This document shows positions 1 to 5,759 of a stretch of 6,369 bases of DNA, one piece after another. The stretch covers positions 1-6,369 of the forward strand of contig JAKCEC010000077.1 in NCBI GenBank assembly GCA_021841725.1, read 5' to 3'. The notes below the pieces were generated by a model. That model did not search any database. It saw only the letters and a program-made list of their open reading frames with translations, and was not told the origin of the DNA. Numbering within the stretch: the first letter of the stretch is position 1; the number at the start of each line of letters is the position of its first letter. The position numbers were made by a program, and so were the translations under genes. Origin of the DNA: Actinomycetes bacterium (GTDB lineage: Bacteria; Actinomycetota; Acidimicrobiia; Acidimicrobiales; RAAP-2).

Positions 1-90
1 TAGTCATGGTGTGCCGACGAATCTCCAGGCCGTTGGCGCAGGATCTCGTCGCACTGCGCAACTGACGTCCGCGCTCGAACGCGAACTATC
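1..90. other. Gene-free left edge, no assignable gene
   Basis: No gene can be assigned here. On the plus strand a short reading frame open from base 3 ends at a TGA at 63-65 and could be the last 20 codons of a convergent gene, but the peptide is too short to recognise. On the minus strand an ATG lies at 7-5, at the very edge, with no good ribosome binding site. The only structure seen is the weak hairpin at 67-86, described separately. Confidence 0.4.
67..86 (-). terminator. Weak hairpin downstream of the SRAP gene, possible terminator
   Basis: Read on the minus strand, seven bases (GTTCGCG) pair with CGCGGAC across a six-base loop, with one G-U wobble. The hairpin starts 4 bases past the TGA stop of the SRAP gene, which is where a terminator would sit. 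No U-rich tract follows, so it is not a classical intrinsic terminator. In such GC-rich DNA a seven-base pairing can occur by chance. Confidence 0.25.
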
Positions 91-798
91 TCAAAAGAGG
101 GACTGGGGCTCGACGGGCTCGATCAATTGGGGACCATCGTTACGCACTGACCCGACCGCGGGGTCGACACCGTAGTGCTGGAGCGTGCCGTCGCGCGCGG
201 GGCGAATCAAATGCGCGCGCTGCGTGGGACCGGTCTCGCCGGGGTCGAGCCATTCGTCGACGTCCGTGAGTTCGACGACGACGGGCATGCGGTCGTGGAT
301 CTCGTCCATGTCGTCGTTGGGCGTAGTGGTGAGTACCGTGCAGGTCTGAAGCGCGGGGACGTCCTCGTGGGCGGTGGGATCACGCCAGTACTCGTAGAGT
401 CCCGCCAAGAGCAGTGCGTCGCCGTCGCGGCGGGTGAAGTAGTGCGGCTGCTTAGCGTGACCAGATCGGTGGTCCCACTCGTAGAAGCCGTCGACGGGGA
501 TGACGCACGGACGCTTTTTAAAGGCCGCCCGAAATGAGGGCTTCTCGGCGACGGTCTCACCACGGGCGTTGAAGAGTCGGTTGGCGATAGAGGGATCCTT
601 GGCCCAACCCGGAAGGAGTCCCCAGCGGTAGCGGTCGAGTACGCGTTCACCCCCGTGCTCGGCGACGCCGAAGAGCTGTCGTTGGGGCCCTACGTTCCAA
701 CTGGGGTGGGTGGTCTCCTCCAAACCGGCCGCCAGGGCGGCGTCGAGGAGCCGCGCGAAGCGGATTGGGGGGCTGAAGAGGGCGATGCGACCACACAC
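91..798 (-). CDS. SRAP domain protein (YedK/HMCES family), abasic-site DNA-protein crosslinker
   Basis: This 235-residue protein belongs to the SOS response-associated peptidase family. Family members react through Cys2 with abasic sites in single-stranded DNA, forming a stable thiazolidine crosslink that shields the lesion. The start used is the GTG at 798-796: it gives an N-terminus reading (M)CGRI, so Met removal exposes the catalytic Cys2. A strong ribosome binding site (AAAGGAG, 810-804) lies 5 bases upstream. The frame stays open to 891, but a longer start would bury the cysteine and run through the LexA operator. Other active-site residues are present: Asn77 in FNARGET, Glu107 in GFYEW and His168 in IHDRMPV. 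The length is normal for the family. The gene is divergent from imuA and shares its 71-base control region, so LexA co-regulation is likely. Identification is firm; regulation is inferred. Confidence 0.95.
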   Translation of the reverse strand: MCGRIALFSPPIRFARLLDAALAAGLEETTHPSWNVGPQRQLFGVAEHGGERVLDRYRWGLLPGWAKDPSIANRLFNARGETVAEKPSFRAAFKKRPCVIPVDGFYEWDHRSGHAKQPHYFTRRDGDALLLAGLYEYWRDPTAHEDVPALQTCTVLTTTPNDDMDEIHDRMPVVVELTDVDEWLDPGETGPTQRAHLIRPARDGTLQHYGVDPAVGSVRNDGPQLIEPVEPQSLF

Positions 799-803
799 GG
801 GAA

Positions 804-814
804 CTCCTTTCTCC
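804..814 (-). promoter_or_regulatory. Ribosome binding site that decides the SRAP start
   Basis: The minus strand reads GGAGAAAGGAG from 814 to 804. The AAAGGAG core is 5 bases from the GTG at 798-796. Together with the need for cysteine at residue 2, this fixes the start against the longer frame that opens at 891. Confidence 0.85.
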
Positions 815-830
815 AGTGACTTTAGGGTCA

Positions 831-860
831 TTGGCGTCCGTGACGGGGAGTGGCTACTGT
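831..860 (+). promoter_or_regulatory. Candidate promoter of the imuA-imuB-dnaE2 operon
   Basis: TTGGCG at 831-836 resembles a -35 element and TACTGT at 855-860 fits the actinobacterial -10 pattern TANNNT. The spacer is 18 bases. Transcription would begin near 866-868, inside the LexA palindrome and only a few bases before the ATG at 870. A repressor bound at 861-878 would therefore cover the start point. Both hexamers are short and degenerate, so the call rests mainly on their position relative to the operator. Confidence 0.45.
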
Positions 861-861
861 A
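856..861 (-). promoter_or_regulatory. Candidate -10 element for the SRAP gene
   Basis: The minus strand reads TACAGT from 861 to 856, again TANNNT, because CTACTGTAG (854-862) is nearly self-complementary. It would start transcription near 849, about 50 bases before the SRAP start. The LexA palindrome would then lie in the -10/-35 spacer. No convincing -35 hexamer is visible; the corresponding position is A/T-rich (TAAAAA). An alternative TAAAGT lies at 823-818. Confidence 0.25.
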
Positions 862-878
862 GCGAACATATGTTCGCT
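861..878. promoter_or_regulatory. LexA operator (SOS box), perfect 18-bp palindrome
   Basis: AGCGAACATATGTTCGCT is identical to its own reverse complement. Its core CGAACATATGTTCG (863-876) matches the Gram-positive/actinobacterial LexA consensus CGAACRNRYGTTCG at every position. It lies between the divergent SRAP and imuA genes, over the predicted imuA transcription start. LexA bound here should repress the mutasome operon until RecA-stimulated LexA cleavage, and by position it could also repress the SRAP gene. No second full box was seen in the window. Confidence 0.93.
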
Positions 879-1529
879 TTTTTACTCCCACGCCCTCGCC
901 TCTCGGATGATCTGGTGGCCACGCTACGCCCCGTCACCCTGGCTAAGTCCCGTATTGTCCCCGTCGCTGAGCCGTGGGCGTCGCTGCTGCCGGGGGGCGG
1001 ATTGCGTCGGGGTTCGACCGTCGTGGTGCACGCCCCACCAGGACTGGGCGGGCTCAGCGTGGCGCTGAGTCTGCTGAGTGAGGCCAGTGCCCGGGGGCAC
1101 TGGGTCGCCGTGGTGGGGGTGGACGACCCCGGGGTGGTGGCGATGTCGGATCTGGGCGTGGACCTGCGGCGCGTCCTCTTCGTGCCACGCCCGCGTGGTG
1201 CGTGGGCCGAGGCAACGGCCGACCTGCTCGACGGCGTGGACCTCGTAATCGTGCGCCCGCCCTCGCGCGCGTCGCACGTGGCGGCGCGCAGGTTGATGGA
1301 CCGGGTACGAGAGCGCGGGACCGTCGTACTCGCGCTCACCGAACCGCGTGCGCCCTGGCCACTACCCGCGGACCTCACGTTGCACCTCACGGGCTCGCGT
1401 TGGACCATGTCCTCGCGCCTCGACGCACGCTACGTGACGCTACGCGTCGGGGGCCGCGGTGAGGCCGCGCGGGGTGGCGAACACGTGGTCGTGGTGCCCG
1501 ACGTTCGCGGACGGGCGGTGGCGCGATAA
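870..1529 (+). CDS. imuA: ImuA-type RecA-like mutasome accessory protein
   Basis: This 219-residue protein is the first gene of an SOS mutasome cassette. ImuA works with ImuB and DnaE2 in damage-induced mutagenesis and has a degenerate RecA-like fold. Visible family features are LLPGGGLRRG (residues 39-48), a strand running into HAPPGLGGLS (54-63) where RecA has its P-loop, VAVVG (79-83) and a Walker B-like strand LVIVRPP (125-131). The P-loop lacks the lysine of GxxxxGK[ST], so ATP hydrolysis is doubtful, as is usual in the actinobacterial ImuA' group. The ATG at 870 is chosen because it follows the promoter and lies inside the LexA box, which implies a leaderless or nearly leaderless message. 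A GTG at 915 (204 residues) is the main alternative. An upstream GTG at 816 is unlikely because it would put the promoter and operator inside the gene. TAA at 1527-1529 directly abuts imuB. Confidence 0.85.
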   Translation: MFAFLLPRPRLSDDLVATLRPVTLAKSRIVPVAEPWASLLPGGGLRRGSTVVVHAPPGLGGLSVALSLLSEASARGHWVAVVGVDDPGVVAMSDLGVDLRRVLFVPRPRGAWAEATADLLDGVDLVIVRPPSRASHVAARRLMDRVRERGTVVLALTEPRAPWPLPADLTLHLTGSRWTMSSRLDARYVTLRVGGRGEAARGGEHVVVVPDVRGRAVAR

Positions 1530-2609
1530 GTGGAACGCCTTCTCGCGCTCTGGGTGGAGCCGCTGAGCGAGGAGCGGGCCGACGGGTCGACCCTGCGCGA
1601 CCTGCTTCGTCTGCTCGACGCCCTCGAGGTGCTCTGTCCCTTCGTCGAGGTGATACGCCTCGGACTATGCGTTCTGCCCCTGCGTGGACCGAGTCGGTTC
1701 TTCGGCGGTGACGAGGCAGTCCTCGCCGCGGTGCGCCAGAGTGTGCGCGACGTACTGGACCTCGACGTCACACTCGGGGTCGCCGAGGGGCTCTTCTGCG
1801 CGGAGCTCGCGGCGCGTCAGGGCACGGTGCTCCTCGCGGGCCAGACGACGGCGTTTCGCCGCGCCCAGCCCCTGGGGGTGCTCGGTCATCGTGAACTCGC
1901 CACCACGGGCCGTCGCCTCGGTCTCTATACGGTGGGTGACTTCGCGGACCTCGACGCCGCACGCGTGGCTGAACGATTTAGCGCCGCGGTGCGAGTGCTG
2001 CATCGCGTGGCCCGCGGGGAGTTGGGCGAGTTACCCGGCCAACGCGATCCGCGCCTAGCGACGCGACTGCGCAGTGTCCGGGGCGAGGCCGTGCCGAGCG
2101 ACGAGCAGGTGAGTTTCTTCGGCCAACGTAGTGCCGGGGACGACCGCGCCCAGGCGGCGGCGCATCGGGTGCGTCACCGCCTGGGCCCCGAGGCGGTATT
2201 CGTGGCGCGTCTGCACGGCGGTCGGGTCCCCGAGGATCGAGCGAGTCTGGCCCCCTGGGGCTCGCCCTCGCGTGAACTACGCGACGACGCTCCGTGGCCC
2301 GGACGTCTCGGGGGTCCTTCACCCGTCACCTCCCTGCAACAGCCCGTCGCGGTCGAGCTGCGAGACGAGAGCGGTGAGCCCGTGCGCGTGGGGGTGCGCG
2401 GTTCACTCAGCGCCGTCCCCGCGTCACTGGTCCTGGTGCGCGGCTCTCGTCGTGGTGTCATCTGGCACGCCGGTCCCTGGCCGTTGGTGGAGCGTTGGTG
2501 GTCGACGCCGCGACGCCGCGCTCACCTGCAGGTGTTACTCGACGGCGGCGAGGCGATGTTGCTCTCGATTGAGGCGGGCCGTTGGTGGCTAGTGGGGATC
2601 TACGACTGA
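1530..2609 (+). CDS. imuB: ImuB, inactive Y-family polymerase homologue, unusually short form
   Basis: ImuB is the non-catalytic Y-family relative that bridges DnaE2 to the sliding clamp. The GTG start follows the imuA TAA with no gap, so translation is probably coupled. Recognisable parts, in order: an N-terminal strand (RLLALWV, 3-9); the palm segment LGLCVLPLRGPSRFFGG (44-60), where active polymerases carry catalytic acidic residues that are absent here; LGVAEGLFCAELAARQG (82-98); the thumb helix-hairpin-helix LGLYTVGDF (130-138); a clamp-binding motif QVSFF (193-197); and the C-terminal region with PWPGRLGGPSP (255-265) and AGPWPLVERWW (314-324). At 359 residues it is well short of the usual roughly 500. 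Two segments appear to be missing: about 60-70 residues of fingers after residue 9, and the little-finger domain of about 110 residues between residues 168 and 192. The frame is intact and the tail conserved, so it is probably functional. The in-frame TAA at 1527 rules out a longer N-terminus. Confidence 0.9.
   Translation: MERLLALWVEPLSEERADGSTLRDLLRLLDALEVLCPFVEVIRLGLCVLPLRGPSRFFGGDEAVLAAVRQSVRDVLDLDVTLGVAEGLFCAELAARQGTVLLAGQTTAFRRAQPLGVLGHRELATTGRRLGLYTVGDFADLDAARVAERFSAAVRVLHRVARGELGELPGQRDPRLATRLRSVRGEAVPSDEQVSFFGQRSAGDDRAQAAAHRVRHRLGPEAVFVARLHGGRVPEDRASLAPWGSPSRELRDDAPWPGRLGGPSPVTSLQQPVAVELRDESGEPVRVGVRGSLSAVPASLVLVRGSRRGVIWHAGPWPLVERWWSTPRRRAHLQVLLDGGEAMLLSIEAGRWWLVGIYD
2106..2120 (+). 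other. Sliding-clamp-binding motif in ImuB
   Basis: These five codons encode Gln-Val-Ser-Phe-Phe (ImuB residues 193-197), close to the bacterial clamp-binding consensus QL[S/D]LF. It sits where actinobacterial ImuB proteins carry their QLxLWG-type motif and is followed by Gly. Retention of this motif argues that clamp tethering remains the protein's main task. Confidence 0.75.
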
Positions 2610-5600
2610 TGACGCGCTACGCCGAACTGCACGCCCACTCGGGCTTCAGCTTCCTCGACGGAGCGAGTGACCCCGAGGAGCTCGTCGCCGAGGCGGTGCG
2701 CCTCGAACTCGGCGCGCTGGCCCTGAGCGACCACCACGGGCTCTACGGGGCGGTGCGCTTCGCCGAGGCCGCGCGCGCGGGGGGACTGCCCACGGTGTTC
2801 GGGGCTGAACTCACACTCGACGCGCGCGACGACCGCGTGGGGGTGCCCGACCCCCAGGGTGCGCACCTCGTGGTGCTGGCGCGCTCACCCGAGGGGTACC
2901 GTCGTCTTTCGACGATGCTCGGTGAGGCGCACTTGGCGCGCGGTGAGAAGGGGGCCCCGCAACTCAGTCTCGATCACGTGGCGAGTTGCGCGGCGCAGTG
3001 GCTGGTGTTGACGGGGTGCCGTAAGGGGCCGCTCACGCGCGCGTTGGTCGAGGAGGGTCCGCGCGCCGCGCGCCGTGAATTGCTCGGACTCATCGACCGC
3101 TTCGGTCGTGAGAACGTGGCGGTCGAGATCTGGGACCACGGACACTTCGAGGACGTGGCGCGCAATGACGTCCTCGCGGAGCTAGCGGTCAGTCACGGAG
3201 TGGATCTGGTGGCGACGGGCAACGTGCACTACGCCCGCCCCGAGGATTTCGCGCGCGCCAATGTGGTGGCGGCAATCCGCGCGCGGCGCAGCCTCGAGGA
3301 GATGCGGGGTTGGCTCTCGGCCTCGCCGTGGGCGCACCTGCGCGGGGATGGCGAACAACGCCGCCGTTTCGCGCGCTGGCCCGGGGTGGTGGACCGGGCC
3401 GGCGAATTGGGAGCCGAACTCTCCATGGACCTGCGCTTGGTGGCGCCGAACCTGCCCGCGTTCGCCACGCCGGCGGGGATGGACGAGCAGGCGTACCTCA
3501 CGGCGCTGGTGCACGCGGGGGCGGCGAAGAAGTACGGCCCGCGCGAGAACGAACGCGTACCGGGCGCGTGGCGTCAGATCGACCACGAACTCGCCGTCAT
3601 CGGTGGACTGGGCTTCGCGGGGTACTTCCTCACCGTCTGGGACATCACCGAGTTCTGCCGTCGTTCGAACATCTACTGTCAGGGTCGCGGCTCGGCCGCT
3701 AATTCGGCGGTCTGCTTCTCGCTGGGTATCACGAACGCCGACGCCGTGAAACTGCACCTGTTCTTCGAACGCTTTCTCTCGCCCGCGCGCGATGGCCCCC
3801 CGGACATCGACGTCGATATCGAGTCGGGCCGGCGTGAGGAGGTGATCCAGTACGTGTACCAACGCTACGGACGACGTCACGCCGCCCAGGTCGCCGCCGT
3901 CATCACCTATCGACCGCGTTCGGCGCTACGCGACGTGGCGCGGGCCTTCGGCTACTCCGAGGAGGCCGCCAATGAATTACGCGACCGGGTGGACCGTTCG
4001 AGCATGACCGCGTTGTCGCAGGAGGTGCCCGAGATACTGCTCACCATGGCGACGCAGATGTTGGACCGCCCCCGCCACCTCGGTATCCACTCGGCCGGCA
4101 TGGTGTTGTGCGATCGGCCCGTACTCGACGTGTGTCCGGTCGAGTGGGGGCGCACGCCCGGACGTACGGTGCTGCAGTGGGATAAGGACGACTGCGCGGC
4201 GATCGGCCTGGTGAAGTTCGACCTGTTGGGGCTCGGCATGCTCGACGCCCTCCACCGCGCCGTCGACCAGGTGACGGCCTACCACGGGGTCACGTTGGAC
4301 CTGGGCGAGCTCGAACAGGAGGACGCCGTCTACGACCTGCTGTGCGAGGCCGATACCGTGGGCGTCTTCCAGGTGGAGTCGCGCGCGCAGATGGCCACGC
4401 TGCCGCGCGTGCGGCCGCGCTGTTTCTACGACCTGGTGATCGAGGTGGCGCTGATCCGTCCCGGACCCATCCAGGGCAACGCCGTCAACCCCTATATTCG
4501 CCGCCGCCGCGGTGACGAGCCCGTCACGTACCTGCACCCGCGCCTCGAGCCGATTCTCTCGCGCACGCTCGGCGTGCCGCTCTTCCAGGAACAGTTGATG
4601 GAGATGGCCGTCGCGGTGGCGGGGTTCTCGCCCGCCGAGGCCGACGAGCTGCGCCAGGCCATGGCCGCCAAGCGCTCGGAGCTGCGCATGCTCAAGCTCA
4701 AGAGTCGCTTCTACGCGGGGATGGCGGCCAACGGCATCACGGGGGGCGCGGCCGACCAACTCTTTGACGCGCTGGCGGCCTTCGCCAATTTCGGCTTCCC
4801 CGAGTCGCACTCGGTATCCTTCGCGCACCTGGTGTACTGCTCGGCGTGGATCAAGGTGCACTACCCGGCGGCGTTCCTGGTGGCGTTGCTCAACGCGCAG
4901 CCCCTGGGATTCTGGTCGCCGCAGAGCCTGGTCGCCGACGCGCAACGCCACGGGGTTACGGTCCGACGCCCCGACGTGAACCTCTCGGGCGCCGACGCGA
5001 CCCTCGAGGGCGACGAGGAGCGACCCGACGTCCGCCTGGGACTCGTGAGCGTGCGCGGGGTGGGTCGAGAGTTGGCTGAGCGGATCGCCGCGGGCGCGCC
5101 CTGGCGCGACGCCGAGGACCTGGTGCGGCGCGCAGCGGTGCACCAACAGCACCTCGAGGCGTTGGCCGCGGCCGGAGCGATGGACTGTTTCGGGGAGAGT
5201 CGCCGGGCCCTCACGTGGGTGGCCGGCGCCGCGGCGCAGAGTACCGTGGGCCGACTCGAGGGGGTGGTGACCGGACTACGCGCCCCGCGTCTACCCGTCA
5301 CCACCGAGATCGAGCGCGTCGCCGACGATCTGTGGTCGCTGGGGCTCACCCCCGAGACGACGGCCATCGCCCTGGTGCGTGGCGAACTCGACGGACGTGG
5401 GGTGACGATGGCGGCGCGATTGATGGGGGCTGAGAGTTCCCGCGTCACGGTCGCGGGGGTCGTGACGCATCGTCAGCACCCCGAGACGGCCAATGGCGCG
5501 GTATTCCTCAACCTCGAGGACGAGAGTGGACACGTCAACGTGATCTTCTCCAAGGGGGCCTGGGCCCGCTGGGGGCCGGTGGCGCGACGTTGCCCCGCCC

Positions 5601-5710
5601 TGATGGTCCGCGGCGCGTTGCAGCGCGGACAGGGTACCGTGACGGTTCAGGCGGAGTTCGTGGAGCCCCTCGTCCTGGGCGCCACGACGCCGTCGCGCGA
5701 CTGGCACTGA
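2609..5710 (+). CDS. dnaE2: Error-prone DNA polymerase III alpha subunit, DnaE2
   Basis: This 1033-residue C-family polymerase carries out damage-induced translesion synthesis. The ATG at 2609 shares its A with the imuB stop (TGATG), which implies coupling; only a weak GGGGA (2594-2598) precedes it. A TTG at 2582 in the same frame lies inside imuB and is not needed. Domains in order: PHP domain with HAH (8-10), SDHHG (40-44), the DHGH stretch (176-179) and NVH (205-207); palm with GRGSAANS (359-366), catalytic PDIDVD (Asp401, Asp403) and KFDLLGL (Asp538); LFQEQ (658-662) and GFPESHS (729-735); helix-hairpin-helix near 813-826; OB fold near 946-1021. It ends soon after the OB fold, without the C-terminal tau-binding part of replicative DnaE, and no internal clamp motif was seen. 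Both fit DnaE2 and dependence on ImuB. The final PHP metal-ligand motif DxH reads NVH, which suggests weak or no PHP nuclease activity. Confidence 0.96.
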   Translation: MTRYAELHAHSGFSFLDGASDPEELVAEAVRLELGALALSDHHGLYGAVRFAEAARAGGLPTVFGAELTLDARDDRVGVPDPQGAHLVVLARSPEGYRRLSTMLGEAHLARGEKGAPQLSLDHVASCAAQWLVLTGCRKGPLTRALVEEGPRAARRELLGLIDRFGRENVAVEIWDHGHFEDVARNDVLAELAVSHGVDLVATGNVHYARPEDFARANVVAAIRARRSLEEMRGWLSASPWAHLRGDGEQRRRFARWPGVVDRAGELGAELSMDLRLVAPNLPAFATPAGMDEQAYLTALVHAGAAKKYGPRENERVPGAWRQIDHELAVIGGLGFAGYFLTVWDITEFCRRSNIYCQGRGSAANSAVCFSLGITNADAVKLHLFFERFLSPARDGPPDIDVDIESGRREEVIQYVYQRYGRRHAAQVAAVITYRPRSALRDVARAFGYSEEAANELRDRVDRSSMTALSQEVPEILLTMATQMLDRPRHLGIHSAGMVLCDRPVLDVCPVEWGRTPGRTVLQWDKDDCAAIGLVKFDLLGLGMLDALHRAVDQVTAYHGVTLDLGELEQEDAVYDLLCEADTVGVFQVESRAQMATLPRVRPRCFYDLVIEVALIRPGPIQGNAVNPYIRRRRGDEPVTYLHPRLEPILSRTLGVPLFQEQLMEMAVAVAGFSPAEADELRQAMAAKRSELRMLKLKSRFYAGMAANGITGGAADQLFDALAAFANFGFPESHSVSFAHLVYCSAWIKVHYPAAFLVALLNAQPLGFWSPQSLVADAQRHGVTVRRPDVNLSGADATLEGDEERPDVRLGLVSVRGVGRELAERIAAGAPWRDAEDLVRRAAVHQQHLEALAAAGAMDCFGESRRALTWVAGAAAQSTVGRLEGVVTGLRAPRLPVTTEIERVADDLWSLGLTPETTAIALVRGELDGRGVTMAARLMGAESSRVTVAGVVTHRQHPETANGAVFLNLEDESGHVNVIFSKGAWARWGPVARRCPALMVRGALQRGQGTVTVQAEFVEPLVLGATTPSRDWH

Positions 5711-5759
5711 ACTGCGCTGACTCGGCCGCACGGTGCCGTCCAGGGTGAATAATGGGGGT
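5711..5759 (+). promoter_or_regulatory. Gap after dnaE2 with a candidate -10 element for the next gene
   Basis: This 49-base gap holds AATAAT at 5748-5753, five of six matches to TATAAT, with TG immediately upstream. A start 7 bases on would fall at 5760, the GTG of the following gene, giving a leaderless message. No good -35 hexamer lies at the right distance. AGGGTGA at 5742-5748 is a possible but distant ribosome binding site. No convincing terminator for the mutasome operon is visible, so read-through into the next gene is possible. Confidence 0.35.

Noticed and set aside
75..87. Second LexA box (TCGAACGCGAACT)
   Set aside because: Only the CGAAC half is present, the other half does not match GTTCG, and the site is downstream of the SRAP gene.
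816..869. imuA beginning at the GTG at 816
   Set aside because: The extra 18 residues resemble nothing in the family, and the extension would place the -35, -10 and half the operator inside the gene while overlapping the SRAP ribosome binding site region.
799..891. Longer SRAP gene beginning at 891 on the minus strand
   Set aside because: It would move the catalytic cysteine from residue 2 to 33, run through the LexA box and promoter, and ignore the strong ribosome binding site at 814-804.
2582..2608. dnaE2 beginning at the TTG at 2582
   Set aside because: It adds nine residues inside the imuB coding end. The ATG at 2609 gives the usual family N-terminus and the common TGATG stop-start overlap.
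1530..2609. imuB as a decaying pseudogene because it is short
   Set aside because: There is no internal stop or frameshift, the missing parts match domain borders, the clamp motif and C-terminal tail are kept, and its junctions with both neighbours are tight.
3977..5152. 391-residue open frame on the minus strand opposite dnaE2
   Set aside because: It lies wholly opposite a conserved polymerase and has an Arg/His/Val-rich composition typical of antisense frames in GC-rich DNA, with no recognisable motif.
5723..5740. Terminator hairpin after dnaE2
   Set aside because: The short complementary bits (CGGC/GCCG, ACGG/CCGT) overlap one another, leave too small a loop or too few pairs, and no T-rich run follows.
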